Assembly: GCA_017939855.1 (NCBI GenBank)
Contig: JAGAZW010000003.1
Coordinates: 1-5,987, forward strand
DNA from: Clostridia bacterium
GTDB taxonomy: Bacteria > Bacillota > Clostridia > Oscillospirales > Acutalibacteraceae
Length of the DNA stretch: 5,987 bases
Direction of reading: 5' to 3'
In this document: positions 1 through 5,371 of the stretch, piece after piece
How the letters are laid out: the number at the start of each line of letters is the position of its first letter
Position numbering within the stretch: the first letter of the stretch is position 1
Notes under the pieces: model-generated
The model's input: the letters and a program-made list of their open reading frames with translations, nothing else
What the model was told of the DNA's origin: nothing
Databases searched by the model: none
Made by a program: the position numbers and the translations under genes

Positions 1-42
1 CGGGTATGAACCGCATGCTCTAGCCAACTGAGCTATACAGCC
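1..42 (-). tRNA. tRNA-Met (elongator, anticodon CAT), 5' part, cut by the window edge
   Basis: Read on the minus strand, the first 42 nt of a tRNA are visible: a 7-nt acceptor strand GGCTGTA, TA at positions 8-9, a D arm GCTC-AGTTGGCTA-GAGC, the 5' anticodon stem TGCGG, loop TTCATAC and the start of the 3' stem (CCG). The anticodon is CAT. The sequence around it (GGTTCATACCCG) matches elongator tRNA-Met of Firmicutes; tRNA-Ile2 usually has GGCTCATAACCG and initiator tRNA starts CGCGGG, so both are less likely. The T arm, acceptor 3' strand and any encoded CCA lie beyond the left edge, as would any following tRNAs in the same transcript. Confidence 0.93.
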
Positions 43-69
43 GTATATCGTCTTTGTTGCGACCTGTAT

Positions 70-98
70 ATTATATATGCTAACAGGTATTTTGTCAA
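70..98 (-). promoter_or_regulatory. Consensus sigma-A promoter of the tRNA-Met gene
   Basis: On the minus strand TTGACA (93-98) is followed after exactly 17 nt by TATAAT (70-75): both hexamers match the consensus perfectly. Transcription should start near position 63, about 20 nt before the mature tRNA. A 6-bp inverted repeat (ACCTGT / ACAGGT, arms at 82-87 and 62-67 on this strand) encloses the -10 box. The downstream bases AGGTCGCA (58-65) recur in the tRNA-Thr promoter at the same spacing. Confidence 0.88.
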
Positions 99-138
99 GC
101 AAAATTTTAATATTTATATAAAAAATTTAAGAAAGTTT

Positions 139-162
139 TAAGGCGCCGTTTTCGGCGCCTTA
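139..162 (-). terminator. Hairpin, probable terminator of the exported-protein gene at 178-753
   Basis: A perfect 10-bp stem (TAAGGCGCCG paired with CGGCGCCTTA) closes on a 4-nt loop, 16 nt after the stop codon of the minus-strand gene. The stem is rich in G+C. The T tract that follows on the minus strand is interrupted (AAACTTTCTT then a run of T), so termination may be less efficient than at the other hairpins here. It separates the gene from the tRNA-Met promoter. Confidence 0.65.
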
Positions 163-177
163 TTAAATATATTTACA

Positions 178-753
178 TCACATAATATCTGAATATACTA
201 AATTATACCCGAAATCAGAATCCTCATTCCTGACAAAAAGCGAATTGACTTTTTTTTCCTCGATCTTACCATACTGATCAAGCACGGTAGCAGTTGTTGT
301 TACAGAATATGTTCCATCTTCGTTTAACTTTACGGTATCGATTTTGTGTTTATAAACATCAAAACCTCTAGGAATAATGTATACATATCCTTGCCTTTGA
401 GGAAAATCAGCATTAAGAGCCGACATATCAAATATCTCTATGCCATACATATTATAGACATAATCTTTAACATGATACTCAGCTATATATTCTTCAGTTT
501 CGTCCCTTAAATTCAAAAGAGCAGGTATTGAGCAATTTACGATATCGTCAACACAATTAAAACTTTCATTATAAACATAATTATGATTGAGCATATTAAG
601 GAATCTCGCATCCAATGCTGCATTTTCAGAAGCGTTCTCAGCAGTAACAATATTTTCAACAACATTTTTTTGCTCAGACTCGCAAGGCAAGTTACCGAAT
701 ACAGCGATAAGTACTAAAAAAGTCAAAATCATTCCACATATAAACTTTTTCAC
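178..753 (-). CDS. Hypothetical exported protein, 191 aa, no recognised family
   Basis: I do not recognise this protein. The N-terminus MKKF followed by a hydrophobic stretch (about residues 5-21) is a signal peptide or single membrane anchor; the cysteine in NLPC has proline at -1 and does not fit a lipobox. After an Asn/Glu/Ala-rich linker comes a compact acidic and aromatic-rich region (about residues 45-191) with a CVDDIVNC cysteine pair, several Tyr-rich segments (YVYN, DYVYNMYG) and a C-terminal part that looks like alternating beta strands (KLNEDGTYSVTTTATV). The GTG at 751-753 is chosen as start because AGGAGG at 763-768 lies 9 nt before it; an in-frame GTG at 771 would place that site inside the gene. 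It is monocistronic: own promoter upstream, hairpin downstream. Exported location is inferred; function is unknown. Confidence 0.8.
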   Translation of the reverse strand: MKKFICGMILTFLVLIAVFGNLPCESEQKNVVENIVTAENASENAALDARFLNMLNHNYVYNESFNCVDDIVNCSIPALLNLRDETEEYIAEYHVKDYVYNMYGIEIFDMSALNADFPQRQGYVYIIPRGFDVYKHKIDTVKLNEDGTYSVTTTATVLDQYGKIEEKKVNSLFVRNEDSDFGYNLVYSDIM

Positions 754-762
754 ACTATATCG

Positions 763-768
763 CCTCCT
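763..768 (-). promoter_or_regulatory. Ribosome-binding site deciding the GTG start at 753
   Basis: AGGAGG on the minus strand stands 9 nt before GTG AAA AAG. It rules out the longer reading from the GTG at 771, which would begin 5' of this site and add six residues (MRRRYS) encoded by the Shine-Dalgarno region itself. Confidence 0.85.
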
Positions 769-785
769 CACATTATCTATATAAC

Positions 786-810
786 ATTATACACACAATA
801 TGTAGTGTAT
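786..810 (-). promoter_or_regulatory. Probable promoter of the exported-protein gene, with an overlapping inverted repeat
   Basis: TATAAT (786-791, minus strand) lies 18 nt upstream of the ribosome-binding site and would start transcription near 779. No good -35 hexamer is present at 17 nt (TATCAT at 809-814), which suggests a weak or activator-dependent promoter. The arms ATACAC (789-794) and GTGTAT (805-810) form a 10-nt-spaced inverted repeat that overlaps the -10 box, a plausible operator position. Confidence 0.5.
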
Positions 811-819
811 GATAGAAAC

Positions 820-857
820 AAATTGGTTACAAATTATTTCAATTTTGTAACCAATTT
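820..857. repeat. 14-bp perfect inverted repeat between divergent genes, possible operator
   Basis: AAATTGGTTACAAA (820-833) is matched by its exact reverse complement (844-857) across a 10-nt spacer. Neither side has a T tract and no gene ends here, so it is not an intrinsic terminator. It sits about 40-80 nt upstream of the expected start of the minus-strand exported-protein transcript and about 140 nt upstream of the EF-G-like transcript. A binding site for a dimeric regulator or a structured DNA element would fit; the protein is unknown. Confidence 0.7.
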
Positions 858-961
858 AGGTGAATTGCATATTAAATATTGTTATTATTTGTCTACCTTC
901 GACAAAATCAAATATTTTGTGACAAATATCCAAAAAAAATAAAACTTTTATAAAAAATTAG

Positions 962-990
962 TTGTAATTGCCGAATGAATATGTTATACT
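962..990 (+). promoter_or_regulatory. Sigma-A promoter of the EF-G-like gene
   Basis: TTGTAA (962-967), a 17-nt spacer and TATACT (985-990), with TG one base upstream of the -10 box (982-983) forming an extended -10 element. The expected start is near 997, giving a leader of about 58 nt before the TTG start codon. Confidence 0.72.
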
Positions 991-1038
991 TAAACGGTAA
1001 TCTAATACTTGATAGGAATTGTATCCTTCAAAAAAACC

Positions 1039-1045
1039 AAAGGAG
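1039..1045 (+). promoter_or_regulatory. Ribosome-binding site deciding the TTG start at 1055
   Basis: AAAGGAG stands 9 nt before TTG AAA AAC. An upstream in-frame TTG at 1019 has no Shine-Dalgarno sequence and would make this site coding. The first residues after 1055 (MKNYSENQIKNIAFLGHG) also match where EF-G-like proteins normally begin. Confidence 0.85.
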
Positions 1046-1054
1046 TGTATCATC

Positions 1055-3091
1055 TTGAAAAACTATTCTGAAAACCAAATTAAAAACATTGCCTTTTTAG
1101 GACATGGCAATTCGGGTAAAACTACCCTTGCCGACGCTATCCTTTACTACGGCAAGGCAACAGACAGAATCGGAAAGACCGCAGATGGTACCGCCGTTTT
1201 TGATTTTGACCAGGAAGAGAAAAAGCGTGGTTGCTCGGTTTCTACATCGGTTTACCAGCTCGAAATTAATGGAATTAAAGCCAATCTTATTGATGCTCCG
1301 GGTCTCTTTGATTTTGCCGGAGGTGTTTGTGAAGCTTTGAGTGCCGCTGACTCTGCAATTATCGTATTATCGGGCAAATCCGGTCTTACAGTAGGTGCAA
1401 AACAGGCTTTTGAAAAAGCCAGAAACGCTAAAAAAGCCGTTGCCTTTTTTATTGGCAAATTAGATTCTACACATGCACACTTCTATCGTGTTATTTCGGC
1501 TTTAGTTGCCAATTACGGCTCAGTTGTATGTCCGGTCGTTGTTCCCTACATAGAGGATGAGGCCGTTAAGTGCTATGTTGACCTGATTGAGAATAAGGCT
1601 TATTCCTTTGATGGTCTGGAGGCTAAAGAGTTAAGAATGCCTGTTAGCACTGAAATTGATCAGATGCGTGATATGCTTTTAGAGGCTGTAGCTTCAGCTG
1701 ACGAGCAACTTATGGAAAAATATTTTAACGGTGAGCAGTTCACCCGAGATGAAATTGTTACAGGTCTTAGAAACGGTGTGTTATCCGGTGATATCTGTCC
1801 TGTATATTGTGGTATTCAGCAAACGGGTGAATGCATCCCTCTTTTCGCTGATAGTATTCTTGAAATCTTACCCTCAGCAGCTGATGCGAACATTGAAATG
1901 TCAGATGGAGAATATGTTAAGCCTGATCCTTCCGGAGAAACCGCAGCTTATGTGTTTAAAACGATTGCCGACCCATTTGTAGGTAAGCTTTCCTATTTTA
2001 AAGTTATTTCAGGTAAAATTACTCCTGACACAAAACTAAAAAACAATCGAACCGGCAGTGAAGAAAGATTGTCAAAAATTATGTGGCTTAAAGGCGGAAA
2101 ACAAGATGATGCCGACATAATTTCGGCCGGTGATATAGGCTCTGTCTCAAAGCTGGGCGGTGTTTTAACCGGCGATACATTATCTGTAAGCGGTAATATC
2201 AAAATTGCTCAAATTCAATTCCCTGCTCCAACGCTCAAGACTGCTGTATATCCATTGAACAAAGGCGATGAAGAAAAGATTGCAACAGGTCTTGCAAGGC
2301 TTTGCGAAGAAGATCCCACAATGCATATCAAAAACGATACCGAAACTAAAGAACTGGTTCTGTCTACTTTAGGTGAGCAACATACCGATATAATTATCTG
2401 CCGACTTAAGTCAAAGTTTGGCTCTGATGTGGTACTCAAAGCTCCTAAAATTGCCTACAGAGAAACTATACGCAAGTCGGTTAAAGCCCAAGGCAGACAC
2501 AAAAAGCAGTCCGGTGGACATGGTCAATTCGGCGATGTTTGGATCGAGTTTGAACCTTGCGACAGCGACGAATTGGTATTTGAAGAGAAGATTTTCGGCG
2601 GTGCTGTTCCTAAAAATTTCTTCCCCGCAGTTGAAAAAGGTCTTCGTGACAGTACAGCTAAAGGCGTTCTTGCAGGTTATCCGATGGTTGGAATTAAGGC
2701 AACATTGGTAGACGGCTCCTATCACCCGGTTGATTCTTCTGAGATGGCGTTTAAAACGGCAGCATCGATAGCCTTTAAAGAAGGCGTTTCAAATGCAAAC
2801 CCCGTTCTTATGGAGCCTATTGGTACACTTAAGGTTACTGTGCCGGATGAAGTTCTCGGCGATGTTATTGGCGACATAAACAAACGAAGAGGCAGAATTA
2901 TTGGTATGAATCCAACCTCCAATAAAATGCAAGAGGTTATAGGTGAAGTACCGATAAGCGAGATGTCAGACTTTTCAACCGCTATGCGCTCTATAACACA
3001 GGGCACTGCAGTCTTTGAACTCGAATTTGCAAGATACGAAGACGTACCTTCTAATATCGCTCAAAAGATTATAGAAACAAGTAAAACATAA
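1055..3091 (+). CDS. Elongation factor G-like translational GTPase (second-type EF-G paralogue), 678 aa
   Basis: The protein has the full EF-G architecture. The GTPase domain has the P-loop GHGNSGKT (16-23), switch I around KKRGCSVS (57-63), G3 as DAPGLFDF (80-87) and G4 as GKLD (134-137). A beta-barrel domain II (about 295-380), domain III (about 390-470), domain IV with HGQFGDVWIEFEP (489-501) and DGSYHPVDSSEMAF (553-566), and domain V with KRRGRI (610-615) follow. Canonical EF-G catalyses GTP-driven translocation on the ribosome. Here the catalytic His of G3 is Leu84 and the Asn of G4 is Gly134, placing the protein with divergent EF-G paralogues, not housekeeping FusA; the absence of neighbouring rpsL/rpsG/tuf genes agrees. 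The intact domain IV loop argues against a TetM-type protection protein. It is transcribed alone from its own extended -10 promoter, begins at TTG and ends in a strong hairpin. The exact role (translocation, recycling, stress) is not shown by sequence. Confidence 0.93.
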   Translation: MKNYSENQIKNIAFLGHGNSGKTTLADAILYYGKATDRIGKTADGTAVFDFDQEEKKRGCSVSTSVYQLEINGIKANLIDAPGLFDFAGGVCEALSAADSAIIVLSGKSGLTVGAKQAFEKARNAKKAVAFFIGKLDSTHAHFYRVISALVANYGSVVCPVVVPYIEDEAVKCYVDLIENKAYSFDGLEAKELRMPVSTEIDQMRDMLLEAVASADEQLMEKYFNGEQFTRDEIVTGLRNGVLSGDICPVYCGIQQTGECIPLFADSILEILPSAADANIEMSDGEYVKPDPSGETAAYVFKTIADPFVGKLSYFKVISGKITPDTKLKNNRTGSEERLSKIMWLKGGKQDDADIISAGDIGSVSKLGGVLTGDTLSVSGNIKIAQIQFPAPTLKTAVYPLNKGDEEKIATGLARLCEEDPTMHIKNDTETKELVLSTLGEQHTDIIICRLKSKFGSDVVLKAPKIAYRETIRKSVKAQGRHKKQSGGHGQFGDVWIEFEPCDSDELVFEEKIFGGAVPKNFFPAVEKGLRDSTAKGVLAGYPMVGIKATLVDGSYHPVDSSEMAFKTAASIAFKEGVSNANPVLMEPIGTLKVTVPDEVLGDVIGDINKRRGRIIGMNPTSNKMQEVIGEVPISEMSDFSTAMRSITQGTAVFELEFARYEDVPSNIAQKIIETSKT

Positions 3092-3130
3092 TTTTAAGCT
3101 CCCTCGAAGGTTTCCGAGGGAGCTTAAAAT
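3091..3130 (+). terminator. Long hairpin directly after the EF-G-like gene
   Basis: A perfect 16-bp stem (ATTTTAAGCTCCCTCG, 3091-3106, with its complement at 3115-3130) closes on an 8-nt loop; the first base is the last base of the stop codon. The stem has a GC-rich core and A/T base. A strong T tract is missing on the plus strand (ATATATAAGG follows), so release may depend on the second hairpin just downstream as well. Confidence 0.75.
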
Positions 3131-3136
3131 ATATAA

Positions 3137-3164
3137 GGTCCTGTAAGCTCAAGCTTACAGGACC
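3137..3164. terminator. Second hairpin between convergent genes, likely bidirectional
   Basis: GGTCCTGTAAGCT (3137-3149) pairs with AGCTTACAGGACC (3152-3164), a near-perfect palindrome with a 2-4 nt loop. On the plus strand CTAATTTTATTT follows; on the minus strand TTATATATTTT follows. It can end the EF-G-like transcript and the converging transcript of the 3180-3701 gene, whose stop codon is 15 nt away. Confidence 0.75.
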
Positions 3165-3179
3165 ACTAATTTTATTTAA

Positions 3180-3701
3180 TTACTGTTGTCTAGCCTTGCG
3201 TTTTAAACCTATAACGAGAAGTGTAGCGGCTAATATAAGAATTGCTCCGCCTATAATCAGCATCTCGTCAACACCACCGGATGAACCGGTTTCGGGAGCC
3301 TCAGGATCGGCGGGTTTCCCGGTATTGGGATCTGTGATTTTTCCATCGTAGTTCCCGCATATAATAAGGTCTGTCTTCGGGATAATGGTTATAGTATCGC
3401 TGGTTAATGAACCCGAAACGATGGTATAATGTTCGCCTTCCTTAGCTTTAGAATTATCAATATCAATATAAATACTCCAGTTGTCAAAATCTCCCTTGCT
3501 GGGATCAATCTTAACTGTAACCTTATTACCATCCTTAATTTCATATGCAATATCAGGTTTGAGGACACCCTCAACGCCTAAACCGCCTCGAAGAATAACC
3601 TCATGAACCGTTTCTCCAACCGGGCTTTTTACTGCAAAGGCAGAAAAAGAAAAACTAAATACCATAACAAAACAAAATAGAATTGCAAATAACTTTTTCA
3701 T
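3180..3701 (-). CDS. Exported surface protein with sortase-like C-terminal tail, 173 aa
   Basis: The N-terminus is a clear Sec signal peptide (MKKLFAILFCFVMVFSFSF..., probable cleavage after AFA at residue 23). The mature part (about 24-125) is a small, probably beta-rich domain with charged and Tyr/Ile strands; I do not recognise its family. A Pro/Asp/Glu linker (about 123-140) leads to APETG (135-139), a hydrophobic segment (about 147-166) and the basic tail KRKARQQ. This is the layout of a cell-wall sorting signal, with Ala in place of the Leu of LPXTG; a plain C-terminal membrane anchor is the alternative. The ATG at 3701 is preceded by AAGGAGGT at 7 nt; the earlier in-frame start at 3737 lies upstream of that site and is rejected. 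It has its own promoter and ends at the 3137-3164 hairpin. Substrate and partner are unknown. Confidence 0.85.
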   Translation of the reverse strand: MKKLFAILFCFVMVFSFSFSAFAVKSPVGETVHEVILRGGLGVEGVLKPDIAYEIKDGNKVTVKIDPSKGDFDNWSIYIDIDNSKAKEGEHYTIVSGSLTSDTITIIPKTDLIICGNYDGKITDPNTGKPADPEAPETGSSGGVDEMLIIGGAILILAATLLVIGLKRKARQQ

Positions 3702-3708
3702 TATATTT

Positions 3709-3716
3709 ACCTCCTT
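3709..3716 (-). promoter_or_regulatory. Ribosome-binding site deciding the ATG start at 3701
   Basis: AAGGAGGT, nearly the full anti-16S complement, is 7 nt before ATG AAA AAG on the minus strand. It places the signal peptide at the very N-terminus and excludes the 12-residue longer reading. Confidence 0.88.
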
Positions 3717-3745
3717 ATAGTACAATAGTTTATACACGCATAAAT

Positions 3746-3774
3746 ATTATAACATTAACTATCAAAAAAGTAAA
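3746..3774 (-). promoter_or_regulatory. Sigma-A promoter of the sortase-tail protein gene
   Basis: On the minus strand TTTACT (3769-3774), a 17-nt spacer and TATAAT (3746-3751), with TG one base before the -10 box (extended -10). Expected start near 3739, leader about 38 nt. It diverges from the tRNA-Thr promoter 47 nt away. Confidence 0.75.
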
Positions 3775-3821
3775 CCCTTTTTTGTTCAATTACAGAAATA
3801 CTTTGTTTTTAAAAATAACTC

Positions 3822-3850
3822 TTGACTTTGCCAGATGATTATAATATAAT
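3822..3850 (+). promoter_or_regulatory. Sigma-A promoter of the tRNA-Thr gene
   Basis: TTGACT (3822-3827), 17-nt spacer, TATAAT (3845-3850). Transcription should begin around 3856, leaving a leader of about 12 nt. AGGTCGCA at 3855-3862 is identical in sequence and offset to the element after the tRNA-Met -10 box. Confidence 0.87.
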
Positions 3851-3867
3851 TATGAGGTCGCAGATAT

Positions 3868-3942
<75 letters not shown>

Positions 3943-3943
<1 letters not shown>

Positions 3944-3975
3944 AAAAATCTCGTTCTTCGGAACGAGATTTTTTT
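3943..3975 (+). terminator. Intrinsic terminator of tRNA-Thr
   Basis: AAAAAATCTCGTTC (3943-3956) pairs with its complement (3961-3974) around a TTCG tetraloop, ending in seven T. The stem's first A is the terminal A of the tRNA CCA, so the hairpin abuts the mature 3' end with no trailer. Confidence 0.93.
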
Positions 3976-4060
3976 ATCCACCCCAAAATCAATGGTATAT
4001 CATCATTCATAGCGTGTATCAAAACAGCTTTCATTAAACTCAACATTATAAAAACCGTAT

Positions 4061-4102
4061 AAAAAATGCTTATGAATTTATTACAATTCATAAGCATTTT
4101 TT
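4061..4102. terminator. Bidirectional terminator downstream of the dCMP deaminase gene
   Basis: A perfect 18-bp stem, AAAAAATGCTTATGAATT (4061-4078) and its complement (4085-4102), closes on TATTAC. A-tract and T-tract flank it symmetrically, so it has six T after the stem on either strand. The deaminase stop codon is 8 nt away on the minus strand; on the plus strand it backs up the tRNA-Thr terminator. The 3976-4060 stretch between them shows nothing else. Confidence 0.88.
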
Positions 4103-4109
4103 GCTGAAT

Positions 4110-4586
4110 TTAAAAATCTATGACTGCTTGTTTTTGAGTGATTTTGTATTCTCTGTACTTTACGCCTGCGCTGTCAAACATACGCTTACTCGCTCTTGTT
4201 GAATCAGTGTCACAATACTTATCACTATAATACACAACCTCCGATATTCCTGACTGAATTATTGCTTTAGCACATTCATTACACGGAAATAGTGTTGTAT
4301 AACAAATCGCATCCTTAACCGAACCGTTATGACAGTTTAGAATCGCATTAAGCTCTGCGTGGCAAACATAAAGGTACTTTGAGGAAAGACCCTCATCCCT
4401 TCCCCAAGGATATTCATCGTCACTGCAACAATGTGGCATACCGTTATACCCTACAGAAAGAATCTTATTTTCTCTGTCAACAATACATGCTCCAACCTGT
4501 GTTGAGGGATCCTTGCTTCGCATTGCCGAAAGTATGGCTATTCCCATAAAATATTCATCCCAGGAAAGATAGTCTGTTCTTTTCAT
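4110..4586 (-). CDS. Deoxycytidylate (dCMP) deaminase, 158 aa
   Basis: It belongs to the zinc-dependent cytidine/deoxycytidylate deaminase family. Family members convert dCMP to dUMP in the cytosol, feeding thymidylate synthase. The catalytic motif is CHAELN (75-80: His76 as zinc ligand, Glu78 as proton shuttle) and PCNEC (101-105: Cys102 and Cys105 as zinc ligands). Other family marks are the N-terminal WDEYFMGIA, DPSTQVGACIVD (26-37) and the GYNGMPHCCSDDEYPWGRDE block (46-65), which distinguish dCMP deaminases from tRNA adenosine and free-cytidine deaminases. Length is normal and the reading frame intact. The ATG at 4586 is preceded by AAGGGGT at 6 nt. A promoter lies at 4616-4644 and a strong terminator follows, so it can be a single-gene unit, though read-through from the HAD gene 112 nt upstream is possible. 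Bacillus subtilis calls its homologue comEB; the competence name is not implied here. Confidence 0.93.
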   Translation of the reverse strand: MKRTDYLSWDEYFMGIAILSAMRSKDPSTQVGACIVDRENKILSVGYNGMPHCCSDDEYPWGRDEGLSSKYLYVCHAELNAILNCHNGSVKDAICYTTLFPCNECAKAIIQSGISEVVYYSDKYCDTDSTRASKRMFDSAGVKYREYKITQKQAVIDF

Positions 4587-4615
4587 CGTCGCACCCCTTA
4601 AAACTTCATAAATCT

Positions 4616-4644
4616 ATTTTAATACATCATCAGACAATTTGCAA
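4616..4644 (-). promoter_or_regulatory. Probable promoter of the dCMP deaminase gene
   Basis: On the minus strand TTGCAA (4639-4644), 17-nt spacer, TAAAAT (4616-4621): 4/6 and 5/6 consensus matches. Expected start near 4609, about 23 nt before the ATG. Confidence 0.55.
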
Positions 4645-4698
4645 TCTTTTTCTTTGAAAGTGGAAATTGCTGTAACGAACATTGTCATATGACTATTT

Positions 4699-5358
4699 TC
4701 ATCTTAATTCTTCGATAATTTCAAGTATTCTTGCAGGGTATTCTACTGTGTATTCGGCGCCGTTTTCGATAAGCTCTTGCTTCTCTCTAAAGCCCCACAA
4801 GACACCTATGGGTATCGCACCTGCATTAAGTGCCGTTTGCATATCGACCCCGGAATCACCTACAAAAAGGCACTCTTTACTGCGAAAGCCTAATTTTTCC
4901 ATCACAAATTTTGCACTTTTAGGATCAGGTTTTAAAGGGGTTTCATCGTTTTGCCCTATGACAAAAGAAAATTCATTTCCAAAAAGCTTTTTTACAACCA
5001 TATCAGCCGTCTCTTGTCCCTTATTAGTAATAACGGCTAATTTTATTCCTTTAGCTCGCAAAGAGGCAACGAGCTCCTTTATCCCATCATAACACACGGT
5101 ATCGTCCGAACAATGTTGCTTATAGTGCTGCAGATATTTATCCTTTACAGCATTGATTTGTTCGGGAGTCCTATGAGTTTGCGGAAGACTACGCTCAATC
5201 AGTTTATACACTCCGTTGCCTATAAACTGTTTGTATTGTTCTACGCTATGAGTTTTAAAGCCCTCTGCTTCAAGACAAAAATTTACGGCATTTGCCAAAT
5301 CGTAAAGTGAATTAACTAATGTTCCGTCCAAATCGAACATAACTGCTTTTATCATCAT
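4699..5358 (-). CDS. HAD-superfamily phosphatase, phosphoglycolate phosphatase-like, 219 aa
   Basis: All four HAD motifs are present: motif I DLDGTLVNS (9-17; Asp9 nucleophile, Asp11 acid/base), motif II TN (111-112), motif III Lys143 in LKPDP, and motif IV GDSGVD (167-172; Asp168 and Asp172 bind Mg). The helical cap between motifs I and II (about 18-90), including QFIGNGVYKLIERSLP, and the C-terminal GVLWGFR (185-191) are typical of the Gph/PGPase subgroup (HAD-IA). The likely activity is hydrolysis of a small phosphate monoester such as 2-phosphoglycolate; true substrates in this group vary, so the specific name is a family inference. The start is ATG at 5358 or the adjacent ATG at 5355; only GGGG (5365-5368) serves as a weak Shine-Dalgarno. 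The in-frame extension to 5400 runs through a terminator stem and is rejected. No clear promoter lies between the rpmB terminator and this gene. Confidence 0.9.
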   Translation of the reverse strand: MMIKAVMFDLDGTLVNSLYDLANAVNFCLEAEGFKTHSVEQYKQFIGNGVYKLIERSLPQTHRTPEQINAVKDKYLQHYKQHCSDDTVCYDGIKELVASLRAKGIKLAVITNKGQETADMVVKKLFGNEFSFVIGQNDETPLKPDPKSAKFVMEKLGFRSKECLFVGDSGVDMQTALNAGAIPIGVLWGFREKQELIENGAEYTVEYPARILEIIEELR

Positions 5359-5371
5359 TATCAACCCCACA

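Larger units (their letters stand above)
772..1054. other. Divergent intergenic region
   Basis: This 283-bp A+T-rich stretch has no credible gene. It holds the promoter of the exported-protein gene (786-791), two inverted repeats (789-810 and 820-857), a short cluster of TTTGTC/GACAAA words (888-926), an A-rich tract (931-960), and the promoter, leader and ribosome-binding site of the EF-G-like gene (962-1045). Confidence 0.75.

Noticed and set aside
587..784. 65-aa plus-strand frame
   Set aside because: Antisense to the exported-protein gene and its promoter; low-complexity product.
820..857. Dyad as an intrinsic terminator or transposon end
   Set aside because: No T tract on either strand, no gene ending here, no transposase or target duplication nearby.
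2411..2725. Overlapping open frames on both strands in the EF-G-like gene
   Set aside because: Shadows of a strongly conserved coding frame (end of domain III and domain IV); none has a start signal.
1055..3091. TetM/TetO-type ribosomal protection protein (antibiotic resistance)
   Set aside because: Domain IV carries the EF-G-like DGSYHPVDSSEMAF loop, not the resistance-type loop, and there is no mobile context.
4756..4768. 13-base match (GGCGCCGTTTTCG) between the HAD gene and the hairpin at 142-154
   Set aside because: In the HAD gene it encodes part of ENGAE in frame and does not form the hairpin; most simply a coincidence.
4682..5092. 136-aa plus-strand frame
   Set aside because: Lies antisense within the HAD hydrolase gene, which has all four catalytic motifs; no ribosome-binding site.
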